DNA of 64,000 bases. It comes from Anderseniella sp963698275. GTDB taxonomy: Bacteria > Pseudomonadota > Alphaproteobacteria > Rhizobiales > Aestuariivirgaceae. The DNA lies in assembly GCA_963698275.1 (NCBI GenBank), contig CAVOQE010000001.1:1364001-1428000 (forward strand), read 5' to 3'. Shown here piece after piece: positions 8,798 through 17,536 of the stretch. A model generated the notes under the pieces. That model did not search any database. It was given only the letters and a program-made list of their open reading frames with translations, and had not been told where the DNA came from. The position numbers and the translations under genes were made by a program. Position 1 is the first letter of the stretch; every line of letters begins with the position of its first letter.

Positions 8798-9034
8798 TCA
8801 GGTCTCTTGCTGTGGAATCAGATCATGATCTGATTTGCCAGCGGTCAAGATAATCAAAACTTCCTTGACGGGACCACGGATGACCTGTTCACCCTGACCC
8901 ACAACATCGCTCTTGCCGTCAGCCAATGCTTTCGCCTCAACAACGTCCTCAATCCTTGCTCCAGATGCCAGGATCGCAGCCAGTTTCTGTTCATCAATAG
9001 GCCCAACGATCTGTTTCAACTGCTCACCGGTCAT
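8798..9034 (-). CDS. Small conserved hypothetical protein
   Basis: The product has 78 residues if translation starts at the second ATG (9034), which has GGAG 9 nt upstream; the ATG at 9043 has GGAG directly against it and is less likely. The N-terminal half (M-T-G-E-Q-L-K-Q-I-V-G-P-I-D-E) predicts two helices and is followed by an A-x-G-A-x-I-E-D-V-V-E-A segment. No membrane helix or signal peptide. I do not recognise the family. It lies between the ZIP pair and a stress-type gene on the same strand, 51 bp after the latter, and may belong to the transcript starting near 9650. Confidence 0.5.
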   Translation of the reverse strand: MTGEQLKQIVGPIDEQKLAAILASGARIEDVVEAKALADGKSDVVGQGEQVIRGPVKEVLIILTAGKSDHDLIPQQET

Positions 9035-9085
9035 TCGATACATCTCCAGTAAATTGGTTTTTTGTCCGGATTTTTAAGGCAAGGA

Positions 9086-9643
9086 TCATGCTTCGATTGA
9101 ATGCAGATGAACGTCATCGGCCTTGTTGCGCTTCAAAATATCCACCGCGCGATTTTCGTCAGCCTCGGTGGGCGTCCGCACCCAAACCAGCAGACCCCCG
9201 CGATCAAGCTGTTCCTGAAGGCTGTCAGCATGTTGCTTGCCGACCAGAGCAGCCAAAGCGCCGCCAACAAGTCCGCCTGAGGCGGTGCCCGTGACCGTTG
9301 CTGCCAGCAGCGCCCCGAATGAACCACCGGATGCAACAACCGCCCCTGCTGCAACGAGAGCGCCGACATACATCAATCCCCCGAGCACTGCGCCTTCGGC
9401 ATCGCCAACGGATTCAGTCGAAACAAATGCCGTTCGCGGAGCCAACGCGCTGTCTTCCAGGGACTGGGCATCGGCGTATGCATGGCCGAGTTTCTCATGC
9501 ACTGCATCCTGACTTGCCAATAGGCTGATCTCTGCTCGATCAAACCCGCTTTCTTCCAGTTCCTCGATGGCGGTTTCCATCTCGTCAGCATTGTGAAAAA
9601 CGCCGACTGCTTCGCGAATTGTCTTTGTATGTGTATCTGACAT
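9086..9643 (-). CDS. Stress protein with YflT-like N-terminus and glycine-zipper membrane region
   Basis: The product has 185 residues from ATG 9643. Residues 8-45 (A-V-G-V-F-H-N-A-D-E-M-E-x-A-I-x-x-L-E) resemble the general-stress 17M/YflT domain. Residues about 85-135 form a Gly/Ala-rich hydrophobic hairpin with glycine-zipper spacing. The C-terminal part (L-L-V-W-V-R-T-P-x-E-A-x-E-x-R-A) resembles the region that closes such proteins. The frame continues upstream to 10057, but that extension has no domain and would swallow two FNR-like sites, so 9643 is preferred. The role is probably membrane-associated stress tolerance; no biochemical activity is known to me. Confidence 0.6.
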   Translation of the reverse strand: MSDTHTKTIREAVGVFHNADEMETAIEELEESGFDRAEISLLASQDAVHEKLGHAYADAQSLEDSALAPRTAFVSTESVGDAEGAVLGGLMYVGALVAAGAVVASGGSFGALLAATVTGTASGGLVGGALAALVGKQHADSLQEQLDRGGLLVWVRTPTEADENRAVDILKRNKADDVHLHSIEA

Positions 9644-9698
9644 CTGTAACCTTCCAGAAATTGTCGTTCCTACAATAGGAAAGTTGGCAGCCAATCCC

Positions 9699-9712
9699 AT
9701 GACCAAGATCAA
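9699..9712. promoter_or_regulatory. FNR-like box (one mismatch)
   Basis: ATGACCAAGATCAA differs from TTGAY-N4-RTCAA at the first base. It lies 56-69 bp upstream of the start at 9643, a distance that fits class II activation of the minus-strand gene. Confidence 0.45.
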
Positions 9713-9905
9713 TTCCGGTGCCTTATAGCGTTCCAAGGGAGAGGTATGCGAACGCGCAATCGGGCGTCCTGTACGTGCCACATGCAGAAATTTCGCGTTC
9801 TTCGCTAATAGAGCAGAGATCTTCCGGACAACATTTTTAAAGACATCTACGAAGTTGCCCGACACTTCCATCAATCTCTGATCTGGAGAAGGAGGAAGTT
9901 TTTCA

Positions 9906-9919
9906 TTGACCAGGATCAA
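9906..9919. promoter_or_regulatory. Predicted FNR box (perfect)
   Basis: TTGACCAGGATCAA matches every fixed position. It lies 160 bp before the Usp start at 10079 and 263 bp before the minus-strand start at 9643. It is too far for a standard leaderless position, so a long leader or an unseen small transcript is implied. Confidence 0.6.
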
Positions 9920-10078
9920 CGCGGCATTGCCTGAAACGTGCGACCGTTTTTCTTCGTTAGAGGACGATAATGGTATGCCACGCTGTGAAGTGTGTGGTTT
10001 GGATTGAGGACGTTGTCGCTGACCCGGCATTCGGCAACTATTGTAAAGTCGATGCAAGAAAGCGTTTTAGGGAGAGCC

Positions 10079-10492
10079 ATGTTTACACTCATGATGGTAC
10101 CGGTGGACCTTGAACACCTCGAACCGCTGTCGAAAGCTTTGAGCGCGGCTGCTGGTTTGGCAAAGCACTACGACATACCGGTGTGCTATGTAGGTGTTGC
10201 CAATGAGGAGCCAAGCCGCGTAGCCCACAATCCGGCGGAGTATGAAAAAAAGCTCCAGGCATTCACCACAAGCCAGACGGCGAAATACGGTCACAGCGCC
10301 AGCTGCAAGACTTTTGTGGGCCATGATCTTGTTGCTGATGTGGATGATGTCCTGCTTGAGGCAGTAAGTACAGTCCAGGCGGATTTGGTGGTTATGGCGT
10401 CACATGTTCCGACAATCGTTGACTACGTCTGGCCCTCCAACGGCGGCAAGATCGCCGCTCATTCAAAGGCATCGGTCTTTGTTGTCAGGTAA
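10079..10492 (+). CDS. Universal stress protein (UspA family), single domain
   Basis: The product has 137 residues from ATG 10079, preceded by AGGGAG. The fold signature is clear: strand one M-F-T-L-M-M-V-P-V-D, a central helix-rich part, then A-D-L-V-V-M-A-S-H and an ending S-V-F-V-V-R. The usual G-x2-G-x9-G-S ATP motif after the M-A-S-H strand is not preserved (here V-P-T-I-V-D-Y-V-W-P-S-N-G-G), so nucleotide binding may be lost or altered. The open frame continues upstream to 9992 but the conserved start is at 10079. Family members are induced by growth arrest and oxygen limitation. FNR-type sites lie upstream. Confidence 0.75.
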   Translation: MFTLMMVPVDLEHLEPLSKALSAAAGLAKHYDIPVCYVGVANEEPSRVAHNPAEYEKKLQAFTTSQTAKYGHSASCKTFVGHDLVADVDDVLLEAVSTVQADLVVMASHVPTIVDYVWPSNGGKIAAHSKASVFVVR

Positions 10493-10633
10493 TCCCTGTG
10501 ACTTCGCACACGGCACTTGTGAGGCGGAATGCCGTGAGGTGCCAACCGGCAATACTCAAGTTCCCGACCAGGGCGCGTCAGTTCAGCGGTGGTCGGTCAG
10601 GTAGTCAGGTTACAGCAGACTGCCGGTTCCGGT

Positions 10634-10647
10634 TTGACGAGGTTCAA
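10634..10647. promoter_or_regulatory. FNR-like box (one mismatch)
   Basis: TTGACGAGGTTCAA differs from TTGAY-N4-RTCAA by one base in the right half. It lies 60-73 bp upstream of the start at 10707. Confidence 0.4.
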
Positions 10648-10706
10648 CGCGGTATCGCCTCCGTCGTGCAGATAATCGTTCCCTTATCCAATTTTTCCGG
10701 CCGGAC

Positions 10707-11630
10707 ATGAAACAACTCGACACAAACGCAGGACCGCAAGAAACGACAGCGGCAAATGGCTGGAACCGCTGGATCGCGGCACGATTGCGCGACGTGGCTG
10801 ACCTGCTCGAACAACAAGGCGCAAACCCCTTCCGCACCGGGGCATACAGGCGTGCGGCAGGCACACTGGATACCATGCAAAGAAACGCCGGTGACATTCT
10901 TGCCAGCGAAGGTGTGGAAGGATTGATTGAGCTGCCACACATCGGCAAGTCGATTGCGTCAGCGATTGTTGAGATGATCCAGACCGGCCGTTGGTTGCAA
11001 CTCGAGCGATTGCGCGGCTCGGTTGATCCGGTGAAGCTGTTTCGCACCATACCGGGGATCGGGCCGAAACTGGCTGCAGATATCGAATCTCGGTTGCATG
11101 TCGAGACGCTGGAAGACCTTGAGGCGGCAGCGTATGACGGGCGTTTGAGCGAGGTTCCGGGGGTTGGCCCGCGCCGGGTGACGGCAATTCGGCAAGCCCT
11201 GGCCAGCCTGCTGCAACGCCGGCGGGTCGGTATGACATCACAAGCAAGCAGTGTGCCGGATGTCGCGGACCTGCTTGATGTGGATCGCGAATACCGGGAG
11301 AAATCCGAGGCAGGGCAGCTGCCGCTGATACAGCCACGTCGTTTCGCCTCTGATGAAGGTGCGTCCCTGCCGATTTTTCATACGCAGCGCGGTGACTGGC
11401 ATTTCACCGCGCTTTATTCAAACACCCCGCGTGCCCATGAACTGGGCAGGACGCGTGACTGGGTGGTGATCTATTTTCATGCCGACAGCGAACCGGAAGC
11501 ACAGTGCACCGTGGTAACGGAACATTTCGGCCCGCTGAGAGGGTTAAGAGTGGTCCGGGGCAGGGAAGAGGAGTCCGGCCGGTTTCATGCCCACCCGCCC
11601 GCTGACGTCAATCATACTCCAAACGGATAG
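10707..11630 (+). CDS. Helix-hairpin-helix DNA-binding protein, PolX-like N-terminal region
   Basis: A 307-residue protein. Residues 20-105 resemble the 8-kDa/thumb region of family X polymerases (A-D-L-L-E-Q-Q-G-A-N-P-F-R-x-G-A-Y-R-R-A), and helix-hairpin-helix motifs occur at 76-84 (L-P-H-I-G-K), 115-124 (I-P-G-I-G-P-K) and 150-158 (V-P-G-V-G-P-R). The nucleotidyl-transferase palm and PHP exonuclease domains of full PolX are absent. Residues 200-300 form a different domain that I do not recognise, with W-H-F-T-A-L-Y-S-N-T and D-W-V-V-I-Y-F. DNA binding, perhaps in repair during stress, is inferred. The 3' end overlaps the convergent gene by 19 bp. Confidence 0.7.
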   Translation: MKQLDTNAGPQETTAANGWNRWIAARLRDVADLLEQQGANPFRTGAYRRAAGTLDTMQRNAGDILASEGVEGLIELPHIGKSIASAIVEMIQTGRWLQLERLRGSVDPVKLFRTIPGIGPKLAADIESRLHVETLEDLEAAAYDGRLSEVPGVGPRRVTAIRQALASLLQRRRVGMTSQASSVPDVADLLDVDREYREKSEAGQLPLIQPRRFASDEGASLPIFHTQRGDWHFTALYSNTPRAHELGRTRDWVVIYFHADSEPEAQCTVVTEHFGPLRGLRVVRGREEESGRFHAHPPADVNHTPNG

Positions 11631-13615
11631 GTGTCCGGCACACCTTTGATTTGACCGCTTGGCAGCGGTGAGATTGCACTTGTCTTGTCAATCCAGATGT
11701 ATTCGTCAAACTGCTTCGGCAGCACAGCCTCGAAATAGTGGCTGGCCAGCTCGGTTTCCGGACGGTAAATAACCCCGATCGCCCGTTCGAGCCTTGGATT
11801 GGCAAGCTCTGTCACCACGTCCAGCTCATGCCCTGTACGCATTGGCAGGATCAGGCCGGGTGTGTTGGTCAAATGAAATTGCCGTTCATAGCTTTGCGGG
11901 TGCGACGGTTGTATGGATTTCACCTCCATCGGACCGTTCCATGCAGACGCTGCTGCGACCGCGCCATGATCGGTACCAAAGCCGATATGAAAGGTCTGCG
12001 TCGGAAAGCCCTTTCGACACAGTTCGCCGATATTGTGCTCGCCACGTGCTGACATTTCGGTGGCAGATGCGTCTCCAATATGGGAATTGTGCGCCCAGAC
12101 AACGGCTCTGGATTGCGGCCCGTGAAACGCAAGCAGATTCTGCAGCGTCTCAAACATATGCCCATCGCGCAGGTTCCAGGAGGCGCGCGAGCCGTAATAC
12201 ATAATGCGGTAGTAGCGTTCCGCATTGGTAACCAGTTGTGCATTTTGTGTTGCATCCAGGAAACGCTCACCATCCTGCAGGACGTATTCCTGCCGCTTGG
12301 CGTAAAGGTCGACCAGCATCTTGGTGATGCTGGGTTCGCAATTCTTGTAGGCACCGGTCAGTGCCGCATGTCCGTAGGCCGCAGGGTCGGCCTCCCAGGG
12401 GCTGAGACAGCCATATCGATGCTGGGCGATCATCGCCATGTCAGGGTCGACATCCTGCAGATAGTCCATAATGGCACGCACCGAGACATACATGCTGTAG
12501 AGATCGAGGCCATAGAACCCGCACCGGAAATCATAGGCTTTGGGTTTGTTGTGTCCGTGCAGCCAATCAATGAATTCGCGGGTCTCTTCATTGCGCCACA
12601 TCCAGGTCGGGAACCGGGCAAACGCTTGCCAGTCACTCGGTGGAACATCGCGATGACGCACATAATGATCAATCCGCGCGGCATCCGGCCAGTCCGCTTC
12701 TGCTGCAACAATTGTGAAGCCCTTGTCTTCAATCAAACGTTTGGTGATGCGCGCCCGCATCCGGTAAAACTCGGATGTGCCATGGCTGGCCTCACCAATC
12801 AGTACGATGCGGGCGTCGCCAATGCGCTCAAGCATGGGGTCAAGGTCAGCATCATCGATGGACTGGAAGGTTTCACCATGTCGGGCCAGCAGGCCGGGCA
12901 GGGACTCGCTGGACCGTGGCCGCGCCTGGACCAATCTTGGGCTGGCAGCTTCTGCAGATTTGTCCGCTGCTTCCCAGCCTTCCTCTCCAATCAGCGGAAC
13001 AAATCGCACGTCCGCCAGGTCTTCCCGGTCAAACTGGCCTTTTGGTTGGCGGGTAATCCTGATCAGTTGCTGTGCGGTGACATTGGTGCCCACAGGTACG
13101 ACCAGGCGGCCACCGACAGCCAGTTGCGCCTTGAGGCTTTCCGGCACCGACGGTGCGCCTGCTGAAACCAGGATAGCGTCAAACGGGGCATGTTCATCCC
13201 AGCCCCTGGTACCGTCAGCATGCAGCACGTGTACATTGCCGTAGCCCTGATCGATAAGTGCAGATGCTGCCTTTTCTGCCAGCTGATCAATGCGCTCGAT
13301 GGTATAGACCTCGCCTGCGAGTTCGGCCAGAACAGCTGCGGCATAGCCGGAGCCTGCACCAATCTCGAGCACTTTTTCCCCGCCTTTGAGAGCCAACGCC
13401 TCGACCATATAGGCCACGATGTAGGGCTGGGAAATGGTCTGCTCCGAAGCTATTGGCAGCGGTCGGTCGGCATAGGCAAGATGCCGGAACTCTTCTGGCA
13501 CGAATGCCTCCCGATGTACTTTTCTCATCGCATTCAAAACAAGCGTATCGCGAACACCACGAGCATAGATCTGCTGTTCGATCATTTTTTCCCGTTGTGC
13601 CGAATAGTCAGTCAT
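11612..13615 (-). CDS. Fusion: protein-L-isoaspartate O-methyltransferase + erythromycin-esterase-like domain
   Basis: A 667-residue single chain. Residues 1-214 are a protein-L-isoaspartate methyltransferase, with the SAM-binding E-I-G-A-G-S-G-Y (84-91) and Y-T-I-E-R-I. After a linker (215-250), residues 255-667 are an erythromycin-esterase-family domain with G-E-A-S-H278-G-T-S-E-F, the position of the catalytic His in that family, and W-A-H-N-S-H-I-G-D near residue 510. The methyltransferase repairs aged aspartyl residues; most esterase-like members are of unknown substrate and often sit in stress operons. Resistance to macrolides should not be assumed. It is divergent from the gene at 13744, with an FNR-like box between. 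Confidence 0.85.
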   Translation of the reverse strand: MTDYSAQREKMIEQQIYARGVRDTLVLNAMRKVHREAFVPEEFRHLAYADRPLPIASEQTISQPYIVAYMVEALALKGGEKVLEIGAGSGYAAAVLAELAGEVYTIERIDQLAEKAASALIDQGYGNVHVLHADGTRGWDEHAPFDAILVSAGAPSVPESLKAQLAVGGRLVVPVGTNVTAQQLIRITRQPKGQFDREDLADVRFVPLIGEEGWEAADKSAEAASPRLVQARPRSSESLPGLLARHGETFQSIDDADLDPMLERIGDARIVLIGEASHGTSEFYRMRARITKRLIEDKGFTIVAAEADWPDAARIDHYVRHRDVPPSDWQAFARFPTWMWRNEETREFIDWLHGHNKPKAYDFRCGFYGLDLYSMYVSVRAIMDYLQDVDPDMAMIAQHRYGCLSPWEADPAAYGHAALTGAYKNCEPSITKMLVDLYAKRQEYVLQDGERFLDATQNAQLVTNAERYYRIMYYGSRASWNLRDGHMFETLQNLLAFHGPQSRAVVWAHNSHIGDASATEMSARGEHNIGELCRKGFPTQTFHIGFGTDHGAVAAASAWNGPMEVKSIQPSHPQSYERQFHLTNTPGLILPMRTGHELDVVTELANPRLERAIGVIYRPETELASHYFEAVLPKQFDEYIWIDKTSAISPLPSGQIKGVPDTYPFGV

Positions 13616-13681
13616 GGGGGTTGCTCACCTGCATCGTTTCATTGGGTGGGTAAAATTATGCCGCTGTGAAAGCTGCTGTCC

Positions 13682-13695
13682 TTAACCAAGATCAA
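13682..13695. promoter_or_regulatory. FNR-like box (one mismatch) between divergent genes
   Basis: TTAACCAAGATCAA has one mismatch to TTGAY-N4-RTCAA. It lies 48 bp before the 13744 start and 66 bp before the 13615 start, so it could drive both. Confidence 0.4.
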
Positions 13696-13743
13696 ACAAT
13701 GAGCTCGTTGTTTCTGCGATACTGCCACCGGAGGCGTGCGCTG

Positions 13744-14949
13744 ATGCAGCAAACTGGAAGAGATACAATTGCGCGAGATACTATGTTGCGGTTTGCGCAA
13801 AAGACAGGACTGGCACCTGGCAGTGGTAGCCCGGTGCGCTATCTCTGGACGGACGCGTATGCCGTTTGCAATTTCCTGGAGCTTCACCGCCGCACAAATG
13901 ACGGCAATTATCTCCAGTCGGCACTTGATCTTGTAGAGCAGGTTCATGAAACCCTTGGCAGGCACCGTGAAGATGACAGCCGGGAAGGGTGGATCAGCGG
14001 TATGTCGGAAAAGGAAGGCCGTCTTCACCCTACAGCAGGCGGTCTTCGCATCGGCAAGACACTACCGGACAGGAGACAACACGAACCGGCAGATGCCGAT
14101 CTTGAATGGGATCGGGATGGCCAATACTTCCACTATCTGACAAAGTGGATGCATGCTCTGCACCAGGTCCAGATTGCTACCGGCGACTGGAAATATGTTC
14201 GCTGGGCACGTGAGCTTGCCAAGGCCGCGTGTGAGGCTTTCGCACGGCGGGCCAACAGTGGCGCCGTCACCGGGTTGTACTGGAAAATGAACGTGGATCT
14301 GACATATCCGGTGGTTGCGTCCATGGGACACCATGATCCCCTTGACGGTTATATAACGCTTCTCGAAATCGACCGGTCCCTGCCGCAAAAGGATCGCGGA
14401 CAGCCAGCACTTGATCTGTCCGGTGAACTCAGCATTTTCAAGCAACTTTGTATTGGCCGGGATTGGGTGACCGACGATGCGCTCGGCATTGGCGGGCTGC
14501 TGTTTGATGCCTGCAGACTCATACAGCTGTCTCCCGGCGATGACCGCGAGTTCGTCAATGCGATGTTGATCTCGCTTCTTGAAGCATCCCGCACAGGATT
14601 GCGGCATTTCCTGAGCAGTGACACGCTGCAGGAAAGTGCGGCACAACGACTGGCATTCCGCGAGCTGGGTCTCTCAATCGGAATTCATGCCATACCACTA
14701 ATACTTGCAAGGCTCGACCAATCTGGCGACGTGGAACTGAGCTCCCGCACCAAACCATTGATCGTTGATCTGGAACGTGTTGTGCAATTGGCTGATGCAA
14801 TCGAAGACTTCTGGCTGCAATCCGCTCACAGGCGGCCCCGCAGCTGGCAGCATCACGAGAACATCAACATGGTCATGCTCGCATCCAGCCTGATGCCTGA
14901 TGGCGTGTTGCGGCTTTCAGACATGAAGTCTGTTTCGACCATGACCTGA
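13744..14949 (+). CDS. Conserved hypothetical protein, predicted all-helical (toroid-like)
   Basis: From ATG 13744 the product has 401 residues. This start has GGAGG 9 nt upstream and leaves the FNR-like box outside the gene; ATG 13699 and GTG 13666 are alternatives. The sequence is mostly alpha-helical with aromatic-rich repeats (Y-L-W-T-D-A-Y-A-V-C-N, Y-F-H-Y-L-T-K-W-M-H-A-L, W-x-Y-V-R-W-A-R-E-L), as in alpha/alpha-toroid glycosidase-like folds. No catalytic residues can be assigned. No signal peptide. Its place among stress genes suggests a shared regulon. I do not recognise a named family. Confidence 0.6.
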   Translation: MQQTGRDTIARDTMLRFAQKTGLAPGSGSPVRYLWTDAYAVCNFLELHRRTNDGNYLQSALDLVEQVHETLGRHREDDSREGWISGMSEKEGRLHPTAGGLRIGKTLPDRRQHEPADADLEWDRDGQYFHYLTKWMHALHQVQIATGDWKYVRWARELAKAACEAFARRANSGAVTGLYWKMNVDLTYPVVASMGHHDPLDGYITLLEIDRSLPQKDRGQPALDLSGELSIFKQLCIGRDWVTDDALGIGGLLFDACRLIQLSPGDDREFVNAMLISLLEASRTGLRHFLSSDTLQESAAQRLAFRELGLSIGIHAIPLILARLDQSGDVELSSRTKPLIVDLERVVQLADAIEDFWLQSAHRRPRSWQHHENINMVMLASSLMPDGVLRLSDMKSVSTMT

Positions 14950-15010
14950 TGACGAGAAACAGGTGTCGATGCCATTCAGTTGGCAGTTAAGAGGCAGGTT
15001 TGAATACCAT

Positions 15011-15024
15011 TTGATTAAGATCAT
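15011..15024. promoter_or_regulatory. FNR-like box (one mismatch) upstream of Lon-type protease
   Basis: TTGATTAAGATCAT differs from the FNR consensus only at the last base. It lies 67 bp before the protease start at 15092. Confidence 0.4.
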
Positions 15025-15091
15025 GATGGGGTTTGCGGCAACGGCGTAGATTGCTGCACTACCGACGACCTTGAACAAGAGACACTTCCCG

Positions 15092-17536
15092 ATGGCAACT
15101 GTAACGCCCGTAAAACCATCGTCGCTTCGCATGGAGACCGACCCACGTTCACTTGGTTTTAAATCAACGAATGAACTGGAGCCAATCGACAGCCTGATTG
15201 GGCAGGAGCGCGCCCTTGGAGCGATCCGGTTTGGCAGTTCCATAGACCAGCCCGGCTACAACTTGTTTGCATTAGGGCCACAAGGCACCGGTCGTCACAC
15301 GGCCATTCTTTCATACCTTAAGGGCAAGGCTGCTGACGAGACTGCTCCTTTCGACTGGGTCTACGTCCACAATTTTGAGACAGCCCACAAACCGCACGCA
15401 ATGCGATTGCCTGCCGGTATCGCGATCCGGTTCAAAGACGCCATGAAGGAGATGGTTGACGACTTGAGGGTGGCTGTTCCGGCGCTGTTTCAATCAGATG
15501 AGTATCGTGAAAAGCGCAGCGCCATCGATGGCGAATTTGAAGATTTGCACGATCAGGCATTTGAAGGGCTGCGCGAGAAGGCGGAGGCGCAAGATATTGC
15601 CATTTTGCGGACACCAATGGGTTTTGGCCTGGTGCCGACGTCAGACGGGCAGGTCATCAAACCTGAAGTTTTCAATGCATTGCCCAAAGAACAGCGCGCT
15701 GCAATCGAAGAGCGTATTACTGCTTTACAGGATGACCTGCAGGCAGTGCTGGAACGTCTGCCACTGTTGCAAAAAGAACATCGCGATCGCGTCAGGCAAT
15801 TGCATGCCGATCTTGCCGACAGCGTGGTCGACGCATCGATCAAGGCGGTCACTGCAAAGTTTGAGGGCATTGCGGAGATTCAACAACACCTGTCGGAAGT
15901 CCGCAAGGATATCGTTGAACGAGCTGACATGTTTCTGGAGAAGCCGGACGGAGAAAACTCAAGCCCGTTTCCGGAGGCTTTTTCATCTCAAGGTCCAGAT
16001 CCCAGATTCAACCGGTATCTGATAAATGTCATGGTCGCAAATGACAGCGATGGCGATCACAAGGGCGCACCGCTTGTCACCGAGGATCACCCGACACTGG
16101 CCAATCTGGTGGGGCGGATTGAACACGTCTCGCAATTTGGTGCACTGGTGACCGATTTTACCATGATCCGTCCCGGTGCCCTGCATCGTGCCAATGGCGG
16201 TTATCTTGTGCTGGATGCCAGGAAAGTCCTCAGCGAACTGTTCTGCTGGGAAGCCTTGAAGCGGGCATTGCGCAGCGAAACCGTCACAATCGTCTCTGCT
16301 GCAGAACAACTCAGCCTTGTTAACACAGTATCTCTTGAACCGGAGCCAATTCCTCTGAAGGTAAAGGTGGTTCTGATCGGGGAGCGAATTCTCTACTATC
16401 TCCTGAATTCCCTGGATCCTGATTTTGCTGATCTGTTCAAGGTTCAGGTAGACTTTGACGAAGAGCTTTCCAGAAGCGAGGAAAACACCAGACTGTATGC
16501 CAGCCTGATTGCCACCATTGCCGGCAAGCATGGTCTTCGGCCACTCAACGCGGCCGCAGTTGCAAGAGTGGTTGACGAGGCCGTTCGATATGCACAGGAC
16601 GCTGAGCGGCTTTCGCTAAGGATCGGCCTGCTTGCCGATCTGCTCCGCGAGGCGGATTTCTGGGCTGGCGAAGCAAAACGCAAAACCATAAACATTCGCG
16701 ACGTCGAGCGCGCCATATCTGAGCAGATAAACCGCTCGGACCGGATCCGTGAAAGAAGTCATGAAGCGATCACACGCGATACGGTGCTGATCGAAACCGA
16801 TGGCGAAGCGGTTGGTCAGATCAACGGTTTGTCCGTAATCGGGCTGGGCAATTTCAGCTTCGGGCAGCCGACACGAATTACCGCGCGTGCACGCATGGGG
16901 TCAGGCAAGCTGATCGATATCGAACGTGAAACCAAGCTTGGCGGGCCGCTGCACTCAAAGGGCGTTCTCATTCTGTCTGCGTTTTTGTCGGCGAACTTTG
17001 CTCTTGAAATGCCCATGTCGCTTTGGGCCAGTGTGGTCTTGGAGCAATCCTACGGTGGCGTAGAGGGCGACAGCGCATCCTCAGCCGAACTTTATGCCTT
17101 GCTGTCGGCGCTCTCCGGCATTCCGCTTCGCCAGTCATTGGCGGTAACCGGTTCGGTCAATCAGTATGGTCAGGTTCAGGCGATTGGCGGCGTCAACGAG
17201 AAAATCGAGGGTTTCTTTGACATCTGCAATGCTCGGGGCCTCACCGGTAGACAGGGAGTGTTGATTCCCGCTTCCAACACCAAACACCTCATGCTTCGCC
17301 CGGACGTCGTGGCGGCATCAAGGAAGCGGAAGTTCAACATTTATCCAATTGAAACCATCAGCCAGGGTATCGAAGTGCTTACTGGTACCACAGCCGGTGG
17401 GCGCGACCGTTCGGGAGAGTTTCCCAAGGCGTCGGTGTATGGCCGTGTTGAAGCGCGCTTGCGCGAGTATGCCCTGACCAGAAAGGATTTCGGAGCCACT
17501 CAGTCGCAATCGACAGTGCAAGGCGATGACACATGA
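15092..17536 (+). CDS. Lon-type ATP-dependent protease (COG1067-like, LonB-related)
   Basis: The product has 814 residues from ATG 15092 (a TTG at 15071 is possible). An AAA-like N-terminal part has G-P-Q-G-T-G-R-H-T as its P-loop, with Arg where canonical Lon has Lys; this may be normal for the subfamily. A long coiled-coil insertion follows (about 130-300), then a second AAA part with R-A-N-G-G-Y-L-V-L-D. The C-terminal Lon protease domain carries the Ser661-Lys704 dyad in G-D-S-A and N-E-K-I; the 43-residue spacing equals that of E. coli Lon. No N-terminal LON substrate domain is present. Its stop overlaps the next start by four bases, so the two are coupled. Confidence 0.85.
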   Translation: MATVTPVKPSSLRMETDPRSLGFKSTNELEPIDSLIGQERALGAIRFGSSIDQPGYNLFALGPQGTGRHTAILSYLKGKAADETAPFDWVYVHNFETAHKPHAMRLPAGIAIRFKDAMKEMVDDLRVAVPALFQSDEYREKRSAIDGEFEDLHDQAFEGLREKAEAQDIAILRTPMGFGLVPTSDGQVIKPEVFNALPKEQRAAIEERITALQDDLQAVLERLPLLQKEHRDRVRQLHADLADSVVDASIKAVTAKFEGIAEIQQHLSEVRKDIVERADMFLEKPDGENSSPFPEAFSSQGPDPRFNRYLINVMVANDSDGDHKGAPLVTEDHPTLANLVGRIEHVSQFGALVTDFTMIRPGALHRANGGYLVLDARKVLSELFCWEALKRALRSETVTIVSAAEQLSLVNTVSLEPEPIPLKVKVVLIGERILYYLLNSLDPDFADLFKVQVDFDEELSRSEENTRLYASLIATIAGKHGLRPLNAAAVARVVDEAVRYAQDAERLSLRIGLLADLLREADFWAGEAKRKTINIRDVERAISEQINRSDRIRERSHEAITRDTVLIETDGEAVGQINGLSVIGLGNFSFGQPTRITARARMGSGKLIDIERETKLGGPLHSKGVLILSAFLSANFALEMPMSLWASVVLEQSYGGVEGDSASSAELYALLSALSGIPLRQSLAVTGSVNQYGQVQAIGGVNEKIEGFFDICNARGLTGRQGVLIPASNTKHLMLRPDVVAASRKRKFNIYPIETISQGIEVLTGTTAGGRDRSGEFPKASVYGRVEARLREYALTRKDFGATQSQSTVQGDDT

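Larger units (their letters stand above)
9644..10078. other. Divergent regulatory gap between two stress genes
   Basis: This 435-bp gap separates the YflT-like gene (minus) and a Usp gene (plus). It contains one perfect and one near-perfect FNR box. An open frame crosses it on the minus strand, but without a recognisable domain or good start. A leader RNA is possible; none was recognised. Confidence 0.5.

Noticed and set aside
9644..10057. N-terminal extension of the YflT-like protein
   Set aside because: It has no domain, no good ribosome binding site and would cover the FNR-type sites.
11612..13615. Macrolide resistance from the esterase-like domain
   Set aside because: Most members of the family have unknown substrates, and the fusion and island context suggest stress repair.
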